This document shows positions 41,180 through 50,613 of a stretch of DNA of 64,000 nucleotides, piece by piece. The notes under the pieces were generated by a model. It ran no database searches, had not been told where the DNA came from, and worked only from the letters and a program-made list of their open reading frames with translations. Source of the stretch: Halorussus pelagicus (GTDB lineage: Archaea > Halobacteriota > Halobacteria > Halobacteriales > Haladaptataceae); assembly GCF_004087835.1 (NCBI RefSeq), contig NZ_CP035119.1:2666001-2730000 (forward strand). The letters are read 5' to 3'. A program made the translations under genes and the position numbers. The first letter of the stretch is position 1. Every line of letters begins with the position of its first letter.

Positions 41180-43575
41180 TGGTCGCCCTCCGAGTCGGCG
41201 GTCTCGAACTCGATGGCCGTCTCGCCAGCGAGGGCGCGGCTCATCGACTTGTACTTGCCGTCGGCCCACAGTCGGAGTTGGTCGTCGTAGTGGTCCGAAA
41301 AGTACGCCCCGGAGTTGCCGCCAGGTAGAATGCAAATCGACTGCTTGCGGTCGGAGAGGGGACAGACCTGCCGCCAACTGCTCCCGACCGCAGACTCCTT
41401 GCGGTAGTTGTTCAGCGTGTAGGCCGACCCGTCGGTCGGATACTCGGGGTAGTTGAGAAACGACTGGTCGAACGGATGGGTGATGGCCGCGGTCGTGTTG
41501 TAGTCGCCGTAGGTCGCGCCGTCCTCGATGTCCTCGATGGCCGTCCGAAGCGCCCGGACCATCACCGCCTCGCGGCCCTCGTCGCCGAACCAGCGACTCT
41601 CGGCGGGCAGGGTCGCCAGCACCCAGTCGTTCGGGTAGTCTTCCTCGTCGAGGTCGTTGCTCTCGAACTCGTCGCCGAACGTCTCCTCGCGGAACTGCTC
41701 GAACCACATCACAAAGACGAGCGCCGCGCGCGAGTCACGGGTCATCCGGGCGTCCCAGTTCCGGAGCGTCTCGGTCGCCTCTGCAAGTCCGTCCTCACCC
41801 TCGGCCGCGGCGACGAGTTCGTCCAGTATTTGTTCGGCGCGGGCCGACTTCGCGTCCCGTTGGAGTCGGCGCATGAACTGCGGGTCCATCGGTCGCTCCG
41901 AGTCGGCGCGCCGGTCGAGCAGTTCGTAGAGTCGCTGGCCCCGGTAGGGCGTACTGTACCGCTCGCCGATGTAGTGTTCGGGGTCGTCTTCGATGCGCTG
42001 GTTCGCGCTGCCGAGGTACTCCGGATTGCGGACGTGTGGCTTCTCCTCGAAGGGGACGAACCCCTCCCACGACGAGACGCCGAAGGGTTCGAAGCCCTCC
42101 CACTCGGCTTCGCCCGCAGAGCCGTCGAAGACCCGCGTGCCCCACACCTCTTCGTTGTTTATCGTACGCATCGGAATCTTGCCGGTCACGTAGTAGAGCG
42201 TGTTACCCTCTCGGTCGGCGTAGACGACGCTCTGGGTCGGCAGGTCCATCTTCTGGGTGGCGTCGAGGAACTCCTCCATCCCGTCGGTCTTGCTGTACTC
42301 GTGAATCGCCTCCGAGGTCCGGGTCGCGGTGTGGCCCGTCCACGAGACGCCGACTCGCTGGCCCTCGCGTTCGAGGAGCGGCCCGTGGATCGTCTTCCGG
42401 ACCGTGACCGTCCGGTCCTCGCCGTCGCTGACCGCGATGGTTCGCTCCTCGGTCTCGAACTCTCGCCACTCGCCCTCGTAGTGGTAGCGGTCGCCCGACT
42501 CGTCGGTCTCGTAGCTGTAGAAGTCGATAACGTCGGCCCCGCTGTTGGTGAACCCCCACGCGCCCGAGTCGTTCTCCCCGATGACGACGAACGGGACGCC
42601 CGGAAACGTCACGCCGCGGACGCTCGCCTCGTCGCTCCGGAGGTTCATCTCGTACCAGACTGGCGGTGCCATCAGCGAGAGGTGCGGGTCGTTTGCCACG
42701 ATGGGGTCGCCACTCGCGGTCTGGTCGCCCGAGACGACCCAACTGTTCGACCCGACGCCGGGCGGCGACTCGAACGACGACACCCAGTCGAGCAGGTCGT
42801 CGCCCTCGAAATCGCGGGACGACGAAACCGTCCGGCGAGTTCGGGCGCTCGCGGTCGTGCCGTCGTTCCCGCTGTCCGAACCGGACCTGATGATGGGCGC
42901 GTCGTGGTCCATCCGGAAGGGATACAACTCCTCGACGGCGTCCTCGCCGAGTTTCCGCGCCAACCGCTCGCGCCGGAGCGTCGAGAAATCCCCAGTCAGC
43001 CCCCACGAAATCTGCTGTTCCATCAGCATCGTGTCGGCAGCGGTCCACGGGTCAGGTTCGTAGTCGAGCAGGCCGAACTCCATCGGGAGCGCCTCGCGCT
43101 CTCGGCAGGCGTTGACGCCCTCGCAGAACGCCTCGACGGCTTCGCCGGTCGGCGTCCCTTCAAGCAGTTCGAGGTTCGCCTCCGCGCCGCCCGCGAAGTC
43201 CATCCGGACGTGGAACTCGTCGGAGTCGAGCGCGCGCTCGCCGACGACTTCCGAGAGTTCGCCGCGCATCACCCGCCGCTGGAGGTCCATCTGGAAGAGT
43301 CGGTCGGCGGCCTGCGCGTATCCGACCGCGAAGTAGAGCGCCTGCTCGTCGTCTCCGTCCACATGCGCGGTCCCGTACTCGTCGTAGCGGACCGCCGCAA
43401 GACCGTACGGGCTTTCGACTCGCTGATTCGTCCGGTCAGTCGCGTCCCGCCACGCCGACCCGGAGAAAGGGGCAAACCGGTCGAGATACCCCCGGACCGG
43501 CGAGAGGGACCCGCCAACAGCGCCGCCGCCGACGATGGCGGCGACGAGCGCACGTCGCGTGGTATCGATGTCCAT
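41176..43575 (-). CDS. Penicillin acylase (penicillin amidase) family protein
   Basis: A 799-residue Ntn-hydrolase. The N-terminal segment (TTRRALVAAIVGGGAVGG) is a possible twin-arginine or membrane leader. The alpha domain ends before GVGSNSWVVSGD, where Ser276 is the likely autocatalytic nucleophile; PIVANDPHL is the conserved Asn/Asp/His loop. Length is typical of the family. Such archaeal enzymes probably hydrolyse acyl-homoserine lactones or other acylamides. Substrate is unknown. ATG 43573-43575 fits the leader. Confidence 0.88.
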   Translation of the reverse strand: MDIDTTRRALVAAIVGGGAVGGSLSPVRGYLDRFAPFSGSAWRDATDRTNQRVESPYGLAAVRYDEYGTAHVDGDDEQALYFAVGYAQAADRLFQMDLQRRVMRGELSEVVGERALDSDEFHVRMDFAGGAEANLELLEGTPTGEAVEAFCEGVNACREREALPMEFGLLDYEPDPWTAADTMLMEQQISWGLTGDFSTLRRERLARKLGEDAVEELYPFRMDHDAPIIRSGSDSGNDGTTASARTRRTVSSSRDFEGDDLLDWVSSFESPPGVGSNSWVVSGDQTASGDPIVANDPHLSLMAPPVWYEMNLRSDEASVRGVTFPGVPFVVIGENDSGAWGFTNSGADVIDFYSYETDESGDRYHYEGEWREFETEERTIAVSDGEDRTVTVRKTIHGPLLEREGQRVGVSWTGHTATRTSEAIHEYSKTDGMEEFLDATQKMDLPTQSVVYADREGNTLYYVTGKIPMRTINNEEVWGTRVFDGSAGEAEWEGFEPFGVSSWEGFVPFEEKPHVRNPEYLGSANQRIEDDPEHYIGERYSTPYRGQRLYELLDRRADSERPMDPQFMRRLQRDAKSARAEQILDELVAAAEGEDGLAEATETLRNWDARMTRDSRAALVFVMWFEQFREETFGDEFESNDLDEEDYPNDWVLATLPAESRWFGDEGREAVMVRALRTAIEDIEDGATYGDYNTTAAITHPFDQSFLNYPEYPTDGSAYTLNNYRKESAVGSSWRQVCPLSDRKQSICILPGGNSGAYFSDHYDDQLRLWADGKYKSMSRALAGETAIEFETADSEGDQ

Positions 43576-43775
43576 GTTTGGGATGTGGTAGCTCAAGCGT
43601 AAAACCGCTGTTCCACGACGAGTGAGTTGTTCGAGGTTGTTTCGGTATTTATGTATAAATACTGAGTACCGCGGTCGTATAGTGGATTTAGATTGTCCGA
43701 GATGACTGCTAAGAGACAGAAGGGCTGTCTAATCAAAAGATAAATATAATACCTTTGTTTACGGCTACAGTGATA

Positions 43776-43922
43776 ATGCCTGCCATGAGCACACTCGATT
43801 GGCTCGGGGTCGTCGGACCGTACGTGATGTTTTTCACCATGTTGATAACGTACTACGTCTGGGAGGGTCGCCGCGAGCGTCGCCTGCGCCAGCGCTACGA
43901 GGAGGGCGAGCATGCAAAGTAG
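43776..43922 (+). CDS. Small membrane partner of the sodium/solute symporter
   Basis: A 48-residue protein. After STLDWLGVVG it has one helix (about 13-30, VVGPYVMFFTMLITYYVWEG), then a basic tail (RRERRLRQRYEEGEHAK). The stop lies 10 bases inside the following symporter gene. Small single-helix proteins encoded just before SSS transporters (as YhdT precedes PanF) act as accessory subunits, which is the likely role here. Promoter-like AT sequence (TAAATATAAT, 43741-43750) lies 26-35 bases upstream. Confidence 0.65.
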   Translation: MPAMSTLDWLGVVGPYVMFFTMLITYYVWEGRRERRLRQRYEEGEHAK

Positions 43923-45606
43923 CGCGGGCGGTCTCGCGGGCGACGCGGGTATCTGGGTCCTCGGTGCGTTCTCGCTTTACCTGCTCGTCTTGCTCGGCAT
44001 CGGTCTCTACTCCTCGCGGTTCATGGACTCGGTCGGCGACTACGTCATCGGCGGCCGCGAAATCGGTCCCGTCGTGACCGGATTCTCCGAACGCGCCTCC
44101 GAGATGAGCGGGTGGCTCACGCTCGGGGTGCCCTCCGACGCGTACAGCACCGGTATCATGGCGTTCCTGAACGGTCTCGGGATGATTCCGGCGGACCTGT
44201 TTGCGTGGGCGGGCCTCGCCAAGCGCCTGCGGAAGTACACCGAACTCGTCCGGTCGGTGACGCTCCCGACGTTCTTCGCCACCCGCCTCGGCGACGATAC
44301 CGGCGCGGTCAAGGGCGTCTCGGCCGTCGTCCTCATGCTGTTCGAGGGCGGCTACGTCGGTGCCCAAATCGTCGCGGCCGGGACCTTGCTCCAGATTCTG
44401 ACCGGCATCGAGCCGTGGGTCGGGATTCTGGTCGGCGGCGTCATCGTCATCGGCTACACCTTCCTCGGAGGCTACTTCGCCGTGGCGTGGTCCGACTACT
44501 TCCAAGGGGCCATCATCCTCGCGGCGTTCATCCTCCTGCCGGTCATCGCATTCCTCAACATGGGCCTGCCCTTCGCGGAGGTCGCGGCCACCGCGGGGTC
44601 GTCGATGACCAGCATCACGGCCGGAACAACCGGCTGGGCCGCACTCTTCGGCATCATCAGCTACGCCGCCATCGGTCTCGGGGTGCCCGGCAACCCCCAC
44701 ATCATGGTCCGGTTCATGGGTATCGACCGTGTGAAGAACATCCGGACCGCGGCGCTGGTCGCCCAACTGTTCATGTTCGTCGCCTACATCGGCGCTGCGC
44801 TAGTCGGTCTCTACGCCATCGCCATGTTCGGCGAGGGAGCCATCCAGAACGGCGACGAGGTCATGCCGATGCTCACCCTCGACCTCCTGCCCGGCGCTAT
44901 CGCCGGTATCGTCCTCGCGGCGGCCCTCGCCGCGATGATGTCCAGCGCCGACTCCCAACTGCTCGTCGCCACCAGCGCGGTCGTGGAAGACGTGTACCAC
45001 GGCTTCTTCAACAAGGAGGCCACCGAGGAAGAACTCGTGAAATACTCGCGGTACGTCACCTTCGGTCTCGGCACCGCGAGCGTCGCGTTCGCGTACCTCG
45101 CCAAGAGCACGCCCATCTACACGCTCGTCCTCGACTACGCGTGGGGCGGTCTGGGGGCCGCAATCGGCCCGACGGTCATCGCCACCCTCTGGTGGAAGCG
45201 CGTGACCGCCAAGGGGTCGGTCGCCAGCATGCTCGTCGGCACGGCTACGATGATTCTCTGGACCCAGCTTTCGACGGTTATCGACCTGCTCGGCCTGTCG
45301 GCGACGGTCGAAGGCTCGGCGTTCCTCTCGGGTCTCGTCGGCGTCTACGGCCTGTTCCCGGCGTTCATCCTCTCGGTGATTACGCTGGTCACGGTGTCGC
45401 TACTCACCGAACCGCCCGCGGGCGTGGACGACCACTTCGACGTGTTCGACAAGCCGCTCTCGGCAGTCATCTCCGACGGGAGCGCCCCCGACTACGCCAC
45501 CGACGGCGGGACGAGCGACGACACCTCGCCGAAGGTCGTGACCGAGGCGGACAACATCCGCGGCCACGTCGCCGCGTCGGGCTACTGGGACGACGATGAG
45601 CGCTGA
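43912..45606 (+). CDS. Sodium/solute symporter (SSS family, PutP-like)
   Basis: A 564-residue Na+-coupled symporter with about 13 helices. It shows DYVIGGREIGPVVTGFSERASEMSGW, the characteristic GRVxGxxVTGxSxxASxxSGW-type start, and later AALAAMMSSADSQLL (Na+ site helix 8). PutP-like proline transport is the nearest guess. The C-terminal tail (about 525-564) is acidic. It overlaps the small partner gene upstream and the 45596 gene downstream, making a three-gene operon. Confidence 0.88.
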   Translation: MQSSAGGLAGDAGIWVLGAFSLYLLVLLGIGLYSSRFMDSVGDYVIGGREIGPVVTGFSERASEMSGWLTLGVPSDAYSTGIMAFLNGLGMIPADLFAWAGLAKRLRKYTELVRSVTLPTFFATRLGDDTGAVKGVSAVVLMLFEGGYVGAQIVAAGTLLQILTGIEPWVGILVGGVIVIGYTFLGGYFAVAWSDYFQGAIILAAFILLPVIAFLNMGLPFAEVAATAGSSMTSITAGTTGWAALFGIISYAAIGLGVPGNPHIMVRFMGIDRVKNIRTAALVAQLFMFVAYIGAALVGLYAIAMFGEGAIQNGDEVMPMLTLDLLPGAIAGIVLAAALAAMMSSADSQLLVATSAVVEDVYHGFFNKEATEEELVKYSRYVTFGLGTASVAFAYLAKSTPIYTLVLDYAWGGLGAAIGPTVIATLWWKRVTAKGSVASMLVGTATMILWTQLSTVIDLLGLSATVEGSAFLSGLVGVYGLFPAFILSVITLVTVSLLTEPPAGVDDHFDVFDKPLSAVISDGSAPDYATDGGTSDDTSPKVVTEADNIRGHVAASGYWDDDER

Positions 45607-46174
45607 CGCCGACGCCAGCGATTCCGCGGCGGAGTCCGAGGCAGACACCGCGGAATCGGAAGCCCGGAGCGCCGACACTGAGGCGACCCAATCGAACCCG
45701 CTGGTCGGCCAGCGCCACGAGGCGGTCGAACTCCCGGTCATCCGACCGACGGTATCCCGCGAAGACGTGGCGTCCGCGGGCCGGGTCGGCGCGGTGGCCT
45801 ACCCCTATCGCGTCTACGAAGCCGAGGTCGAGGTGGCCCGTCCGTTCATGTCCCCTCGACGTGACAGTCGCGTCGTCAGCGTGGACTGCTCGCGCCGCCT
45901 CTCGCTCCGGGCCGACAGGGTTCCGGAGTTCGAGACCCGAACGGTTGAGGACGCACTGGTCCTCCCCAGCGAACTCTCGCCCGAGCAGGCCGACGAGAAG
46001 GCCCGTGATGCGGCGTTCAAGTGGACGCTCCGCACTTCGATTCTGGGCGACGTGCCGGAAGTCGAGTTCGCACGGACGGTGGACGCCTACAAGCTGTTCT
46101 GGCTGGTCGAGCGCCCCGACGGCGACGCGATAATCGACAGCGTCAACGGGGACGAGCGACCGCTAGCGGACTGA
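45596..46174 (+). CDS. Conserved acidic protein of unknown function, operon with the symporter
   Basis: A 192-residue protein. The first 35 residues are low-complexity Asp/Ala/Glu/Ser. The rest is an alpha/beta domain (VAYPYRVYEAEVEVARPF, VVSVDCSRRLSLRADRVPEF, ARTVDAYKLFWLVERPDG). No signal or helix spans a membrane. ATG overlaps the symporter stop by 11 bases, so it is co-translated and may regulate that transporter. I do not recognise the family. Confidence 0.6.
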   Translation: MSADADASDSAAESEADTAESEARSADTEATQSNPLVGQRHEAVELPVIRPTVSREDVASAGRVGAVAYPYRVYEAEVEVARPFMSPRRDSRVVSVDCSRRLSLRADRVPEFETRTVEDALVLPSELSPEQADEKARDAAFKWTLRTSILGDVPEVEFARTVDAYKLFWLVERPDGDAIIDSVNGDERPLAD

Positions 46175-46300
46175 ACTTCCGCTCTTTCTTGCCGTGCGGT
46201 TTCGGATGTACGGCGACGGCTGTACGACGACAGGGTACGTCGGCGTCGCCACTCCGAACTCGAAGAAAATAACGAAAAACGAATCGACCGCGTTAGGCCG

Positions 46301-46768
46301 TTACTCGTACAGCCACGTCTCGTCGATACGCTCGTAATCGACCAGTTCCTCTTCGTCGAAGAATAGGTCGATTTCGCGCTCGTTCGCGCCTTCGTCCTCG
46401 TGGTCCGAACCGTGGATGACGTTGCGACCGAGGTCGAGTCCGAAGTCGCCACGGATGGTGCCGGGCGCGGACTCGGCCGGGTCGGTCTCGCCCATCATCT
46501 TGCGGACCTGTCGGGTCGCGTCTTGACCTTCCCAGACCATCGCAAAGACGGGACCGGACGTGATGAAGTCAACGAGGCCCTCGAAGAACGGCTTGCCCTC
46601 GTGTTCGCCGTAGTGGTCGTGAGCGAGGTCCTCGCTCATCTGCATGAACTTTCCGGCGACCATCTTCAGACCGCGCTCCTCGAATCGGGAGACGATCTCC
46701 CCGATGAGGCCGCGCTGGACGCCGTCGGGCTTGACCATCACGAAGGTGCGCTCGGCGTCGTCGCTCAT
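46301..46768 (-). CDS. ndk: Nucleoside diphosphate kinase
   Basis: A 155-residue enzyme that equilibrates NTP/NDP pools. [21 protein letters not shown] and the active-site His in [11 protein letters not shown] are present. Length is the archaeal norm. ATG 46766-46768 overlaps the rpl24e stop (ATGA). It is the last gene of rpl7ae-rps28e-rpl24e-ndk, a conserved archaeal operon. Confidence 0.95.
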   Translation of the reverse strand: MSDDAERTFVMVKPDGVQRGLIGEIVSRFEERGLKMVAGKFMQMSEDLAHDHYGEHEGKPFFEGLVDFITSGPVFAMVWEGQDATRQVRKMMGETDPAESAPGTIRGDFGLDLGRNVIHGSDHEDEGANEREIDLFFDEEELVDYERIDETWLYE

Positions 46769-46956
46769 TCGTTGGTCCTCTCTGCGCCGCCTTCCTCGGT
46801 CCATTCGAGGTCACGCGGCTCGCGGCCGAGGTCGGCGTTCTTTTCGCACTTCGCCGAACAGAAGTGGGTCGTGCTACCGTCGGTGGAGACGTACATGGTG
46901 CCCGTACCGGGTTCGATGTCGTCGCCACAGTAGTCACAGACTCGGAACTGGGGCAT
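46765..46956 (-). CDS. rpl24e: Ribosomal protein L24e
   Basis: A 63-residue zinc-binding ribosomal protein. CDYCGDD and [10 protein letters not shown] are the four-Cys zinc site. It lies between rps28e (three bases upstream) and ndk (4-base overlap), so the operon is tightly coupled. Confidence 0.95.
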   Translation of the reverse strand: MPQFRVCDYCGDDIEPGTGTMYVSTDGSTTHFCSAKCEKNADLGREPRDLEWTEEGGAERTNE

Positions 46957-46959
46957 GGG

Positions 46960-47187
46960 TTACTGACCTCCGATGGAGTCGGCTTCGCGTGCGGTCTCGC
47001 GTAGTTGCAAGACGTCGCCCTCTCGGACGGGGCCGAGGCAGTTCCGCGTAATGATGCGGCCCTGATTCTCGCCCTCGCGGATGCGGCACTTGACCTGCAT
47101 GGCCTCGCCGTGCATCCCCGTCTTGCCGACGATCTCTATCACTTCGGCGGGCGTGGAGCCTTCTTCTTCAGTTTCCTCTGCACTCAT
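46960..47187 (-). CDS. rps28e: Ribosomal protein S28e
   Basis: A 75-residue small-subunit protein. The core [20 protein letters not shown] and the end [12 protein letters not shown] are diagnostic. An acidic N-terminal extension is typical of haloarchaea. It starts 12 bases after the rpl7ae stop. Confidence 0.95.
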   Translation of the reverse strand: MSAEETEEEGSTPAEVIEIVGKTGMHGEAMQVKCRIREGENQGRIITRNCLGPVREGDVLQLRETAREADSIGGQ

Positions 47188-47199
47188 GACTCAACCACC

Positions 47200-47562
47200 T
47201 CAACGAAGTTCCTCGACCTTGCTGGCGATGTCTTCGATGTCGTCTTCGGCCTCGCCGGAGTCGGTGACCGCAGCGGCGGCGCTCCCGACTTCGAGTCCGG
47301 CGGCGTGACCGATGTCGTCCTGCGTCTCGACGAAGATGAAGGGAATTCCCTTCTCGTCGGCGAGTTCCGGAAGGTGCATGACGATCTCTTCCGGCTGAAC
47401 GTCTTCGGCGATGAAGATGAGGTCGGCGTTGCCGCGCTCAATCGCTTTGGTCGTCTCGTTCGTACCTTTCTTTACACTACCTGTGTCTCGGGCGACCTCG
47501 AGCGCCTCGACGGCGCTGTCTTGGAGGTCGGCTGGGACGTCGAAGTTTACGTACACTGGCAT
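47200..47562 (-). CDS. rpl7ae: Ribosomal protein L7Ae (K-turn-binding)
   Basis: A 120-residue L7Ae. [20 protein letters not shown] is the RNA-binding loop, followed by [18 protein letters not shown]. The protein is part of the large subunit, box C/D RNPs and RNase P, and binds K-turns. ATG 47560-47562 is preceded by GGAGGTGA (complement of 47570-47577), a strong Shine-Dalgarno unusual in a mostly leaderless genome. A structured leader lies upstream. Confidence 0.95.
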   Translation of the reverse strand: MPVYVNFDVPADLQDSAVEALEVARDTGSVKKGTNETTKAIERGNADLIFIAEDVQPEEIVMHLPELADEKGIPFIFVETQDDIGHAAGLEVGSAAAAVTDSGEAEDDIEDIASKVEELR

Positions 47563-47682
47563 AGGTTGTTCACCTCCCTGCACGTCGGCTCAAGCTCCCC
47601 TGCCGGGCAAATCCTTTGCGGCTAGGAGCATCATCAACCGCGCACAGGTCGTATCCTTCCGTAGTTCGTCACCCCTTAAAAG
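47563..47682 (-). promoter_or_regulatory. rpl7ae promoter and structured leader with K-turn-like element
   Basis: A minus-strand TTTTAA TATA element (47676-47681) implies a leader of about 90 nt. The leader holds UGAUGA (complement 47631-47636), then a hairpin: GCTCC/GGAGC (47625-47629 with 47594-47598), GCCG/CGGC and CAAA/TTTG around a GGA loop, then UUGAGCC. The order C-box-like, helix, GA resembles a K-turn, which L7Ae itself would bind. L7Ae autoregulation via a leader K-turn is known in other archaea. The fit here is imperfect. A Shine-Dalgarno GGAGGTGA ends the leader. Confidence 0.5.
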
Positions 47683-47843
47683 CGCTTTCAAATGCGGCGA
47701 CGGCGTGCGAAACGAACGCACGGGAAGTCGGTCACGGCCATCGTTCGCGTGACGCTCGAACCTAATCTGATAGAGTATTTAAGGAGTTCTATTAAATATG
47801 ATAAAGATTGATAAGGGGCGCTACGTATTGGCGTCCACCGCCG

Positions 47844-48962
47844 ATGACTAAGAAACAATTTTCGAGACGGTCGCTACTGGCTTCGACGAGCGCAGCGGTC
47901 ACGTACGGACTCGCTGGCTGTATTCAAGGCGAAGGCGACAGCGAGGAAACCACGACCGGAACCCAGATGGGCGCTGGTGCTTCCGATTTCGACCCGGCGA
48001 ACCCCGAGTTCCCCCAACCGATGCGAGCGCTAATTCAGTCCGGCTTCGAGACGGGGACCCTCGAAGACCTCGAAAATATGGAGACGCGAGACGAACCTCG
48101 CTACGGCGATCCCGTCCAGCAGACGCCGTCAAACGACGACGACCTCATCGACCCCGACAAGTTGGCGTTCGCCATGACGCCCACCGAGGACCCGGCGGCG
48201 TACCGCGATACGATGCAACCGCTGATGGACAACATTGCGAAAGAGACCGGTAAGGAGGTCGAATACTTCCCCCTCCAGTCGTACGCCTCGATGATCGAGG
48301 CGATGCGCTCCGAGCGCCTTCACGTCGGCGGGTTCTCGACCGGCCCGACCCCGTTCGCGGTCAACCTCGCGGGCGCGGTGCCGTTCTCGATTCAGGTGTC
48401 CGACGACGGCGCGTTCGGCTACCGGCTCTGGCTGGCCACGCAGGCCGACAACGACGAAATAAACGGTCTCGACGACCTGAGCGGCAAGCGCGTCGCTCAC
48501 TCCGAACCGTCGTCGAACTCCGGAAATCAGGCACCGCGCGCGCTCTTCGAGAACGAAGGCGTGACGCCCGGCGAGGACTACGAGGTCTCCTACTCAGGCG
48601 GCCACGAACAGAGCATCCTCGGCGTCGCAAACGGCGACTACGACGCCGCGCCCGTGTGTAGTACGTGCGTGACGCGCGTGGCAAACTCCGGGAACGTTGA
48701 TCCGACGAATATCAAGGTGGTCTGGGCGAGCAACCCCTTCCCGACGACCAGTTTCAACTACCGGTACAACCTCACGCCCGAGATTCAGGACGGCATCCGG
48801 AAGGCATTCATCGACTACGACTACTCCGACACCAAGATAGCCGAGACGTTCGAGGGACGAGGCAAATGGACCGAAATCGACTACGCGACGGCCTACGACA
48901 TCATCCTCCAGATTCAGGAGAAGAACGGCGTCGAGTACCAGACGGGCAACCTCGAAGAGTGA
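47844..48962 (+). CDS. Phosphonate/phosphate-type ABC substrate-binding lipoprotein (PhnD-like)
   Basis: 372 residues. [10 protein letters not shown] plus lipobox LAGC gives a Tat-exported lipoprotein. The PhnD fold is seen in [59 protein letters not shown] and [12 protein letters not shown]. Ligands may be phosphonate or phosphite-like anions. ATG 47844 fits the signal; the longer frame is rejected. It leads the complete importer operon with 48970, 49798 and 50610. Confidence 0.9.
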   Translation: MTKKQFSRRSLLASTSAAVTYGLAGCIQGEGDSEETTTGTQMGAGASDFDPANPEFPQPMRALIQSGFETGTLEDLENMETRDEPRYGDPVQQTPSNDDDLIDPDKLAFAMTPTEDPAAYRDTMQPLMDNIAKETGKEVEYFPLQSYASMIEAMRSERLHVGGFSTGPTPFAVNLAGAVPFSIQVSDDGAFGYRLWLATQADNDEINGLDDLSGKRVAHSEPSSNSGNQAPRALFENEGVTPGEDYEVSYSGGHEQSILGVANGDYDAAPVCSTCVTRVANSGNVDPTNIKVVWASNPFPTTSFNYRYNLTPEIQDGIRKAFIDYDYSDTKIAETFEGRGKWTEIDYATAYDIILQIQEKNGVEYQTGNLEE

Positions 48963-48969
48963 CCAACAA

Positions 48970-49791
48970 ATGATACGGGTCGAAGATTTAGAGAAGGTGT
49001 ACGATTCGGGCGACCGCGCGCTCGACGGCATCTCTATGGAAGTCGGTGGTAGCGAGATTGTTGCGATTATCGGCCCGAGCGGTGCTGGAAAAAGTACGTT
49101 CATCCGGTGTATCAACCGCCTCACCGAACCGACCGGCGGGAGCATCTGGCTCGGCGACACCGAGATTACCGCGCTGGGGAGCGCGGACCTCAAGGAGGCC
49201 CGCCGCGACATGGGGATGATTCATCAGGAGTTCAACCTCATCGAACGGCTCACCGTCATGGAGAACGTCCTCTCGGGGCGACTCGGCTACATGAGTACGT
49301 GGCGCGCGTTCCGTCGGGACTTCGACGGAAAGGACATCGCTCGCGCCCGCGAGATACTCGACCGGGTCGGTCTCGGCGGCCACGAGGACAACCGCGCCGA
49401 CGAACTGTCGGGCGGCCAGCGCCAGCGCGTGGGCATCGCGCGGGCGGTCATCCAGCGGCCCAAGATTCTGCTGGTGGACGAACCGACCAGCGCGCTCGAC
49501 CCCGAAACGTCCATCGAGGTGATGGACCTGCTGACCGAAATTGCCAGCGAGGACGACATTCCGGTCCTCATCAACATCCACGAGGTTGACCTCGCACTGG
49601 ACTACGCCGACCGAATCGTCGGTCTCAGCGACGGTCAGGTCGTCTTCGAGGGCACCCCTGAGGAACTGGACGAGCAGGCCCAAGACATCATCTACCGGGA
49701 CGGCGACTCTCGGGAAGAGCGCGACGCGGCCGCGAGCGACGGCGACGACCTCTCGGAGGACGCCGTCGAGCGCAGTGCGAGGGAGGGGTAG
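48970..49791 (+). CDS. Phosphonate-type ABC transporter ATP-binding protein (PhnC-like)
   Basis: A 273-residue ATPase. Walker [11 protein letters not shown], signature [15 protein letters not shown] and Walker [14 protein letters not shown] are intact. [16 protein letters not shown] is the PhnC-type Q-loop. The acidic tail (about 240-273) is halophile-typical. It starts 7 bases after the binding-protein stop. Confidence 0.92.
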   Translation: MIRVEDLEKVYDSGDRALDGISMEVGGSEIVAIIGPSGAGKSTFIRCINRLTEPTGGSIWLGDTEITALGSADLKEARRDMGMIHQEFNLIERLTVMENVLSGRLGYMSTWRAFRRDFDGKDIARAREILDRVGLGGHEDNRADELSGGQRQRVGIARAVIQRPKILLVDEPTSALDPETSIEVMDLLTEIASEDDIPVLINIHEVDLALDYADRIVGLSDGQVVFEGTPEELDEQAQDIIYRDGDSREERDAAASDGDDLSEDAVERSAREG

Positions 49792-49797
49792 TCGCTC

Positions 49798-50613
49798 ATG
49801 GCGACTCACCAGAGCGCCGACTACGACGACCAGTGGAACCGCCCGACGGCGTTCTACAACCGCTACGCCAAGTACGCGGTGTACGCGGTCATCGCTGGGT
49901 TCGTCCTCTTCAGCGTGTGGGACCTCCGGATTTCGTTCGACCGGTTCCTACAGGGAATCTCGGCTGGCATCACGCTGGTCTCGAATATGCTCCCGCCAGC
50001 GGCGACCCCCTCGCAGTTCCAGTTGATGGTCCGCGGGGTCGTCGAGAGCATCGTCATGTCGATACTGGCGACGGGCATCGGCGTCGTCATCAGTATTCCC
50101 GTCGCATTCATGGCGGCGGGGAACCTCGCGCCCAAGCCAATCTACGGCGTGGGCCGGGGCATCGTCTCGGTCACGCGGGCGTTCCACGAACTCATCGTCG
50201 CAATCGTGATGGTGAAGGCGGTCGGGTTCGGCCCGCTGGCGGGCGTTCTCGCGCTCGCGTTCAAGACCGTCGGCTTCTTCGGCAAACTGCTCGCCGAGGA
50301 GATAGAGGACATCGACATCGGGCAGATGGAGGCCGTCGAAGCGGTCGGCGCGGGCCGACTCCACGTCTACATCTTCGGCGTCCTGCCCCAAGTCGTCCCG
50401 CGAGTCATCGGTCTCAGCATCTACCGACTCGACATCAACCTCCGGCACAGCACGGTCGTCGGTATCGTCGGCGCGGGCGGTATCGGCATCACCCTGCTGA
50501 ACTCCTTCCAGAAGTACGACTACCAGTTCAGCTCGCTCATCGTCTTCGTCATCGTCGGCCTCGTCATCGTCGGCGAAGTGGTTAGCGCCTACGCGCGACG
50601 GAGGGTCCAGTGA
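49798..50613 (+). CDS. Phosphonate-type ABC permease 1 (PhnE-like)
   Basis: A 271-residue permease with about six helices. The EAA loop is EAVGAGRLHVYIFGVLPQVVP and IVGAGGIGITLLNSFQ is the conserved GAGGIG-type end. It starts 6 bases past the ATPase stop and overlaps the second permease by 4 bases. The two permeases probably form a heterodimer. Confidence 0.9.
   Translation: MATHQSADYDDQWNRPTAFYNRYAKYAVYAVIAGFVLFSVWDLRISFDRFLQGISAGITLVSNMLPPAATPSQFQLMVRGVVESIVMSILATGIGVVISIPVAFMAAGNLAPKPIYGVGRGIVSVTRAFHELIVAIVMVKAVGFGPLAGVLALAFKTVGFFGKLLAEEIEDIDIGQMEAVEAVGAGRLHVYIFGVLPQVVPRVIGLSIYRLDINLRHSTVVGIVGAGGIGITLLNSFQKYDYQFSSLIVFVIVGLVIVGEVVSAYARRRVQ

Noticed and set aside
41476-43602. 708-codon open frame antisense to the penicillin-acylase gene
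   Set aside because: GC-rich third positions keep the antisense frame open. It has no motif, and its opposite strand encodes a recognised family.
44112-45599. 495-codon open frame inside the symporter gene
   Set aside because: Out-of-frame shadow with Arg/His-rich composition; the symporter frame has conserved helices.
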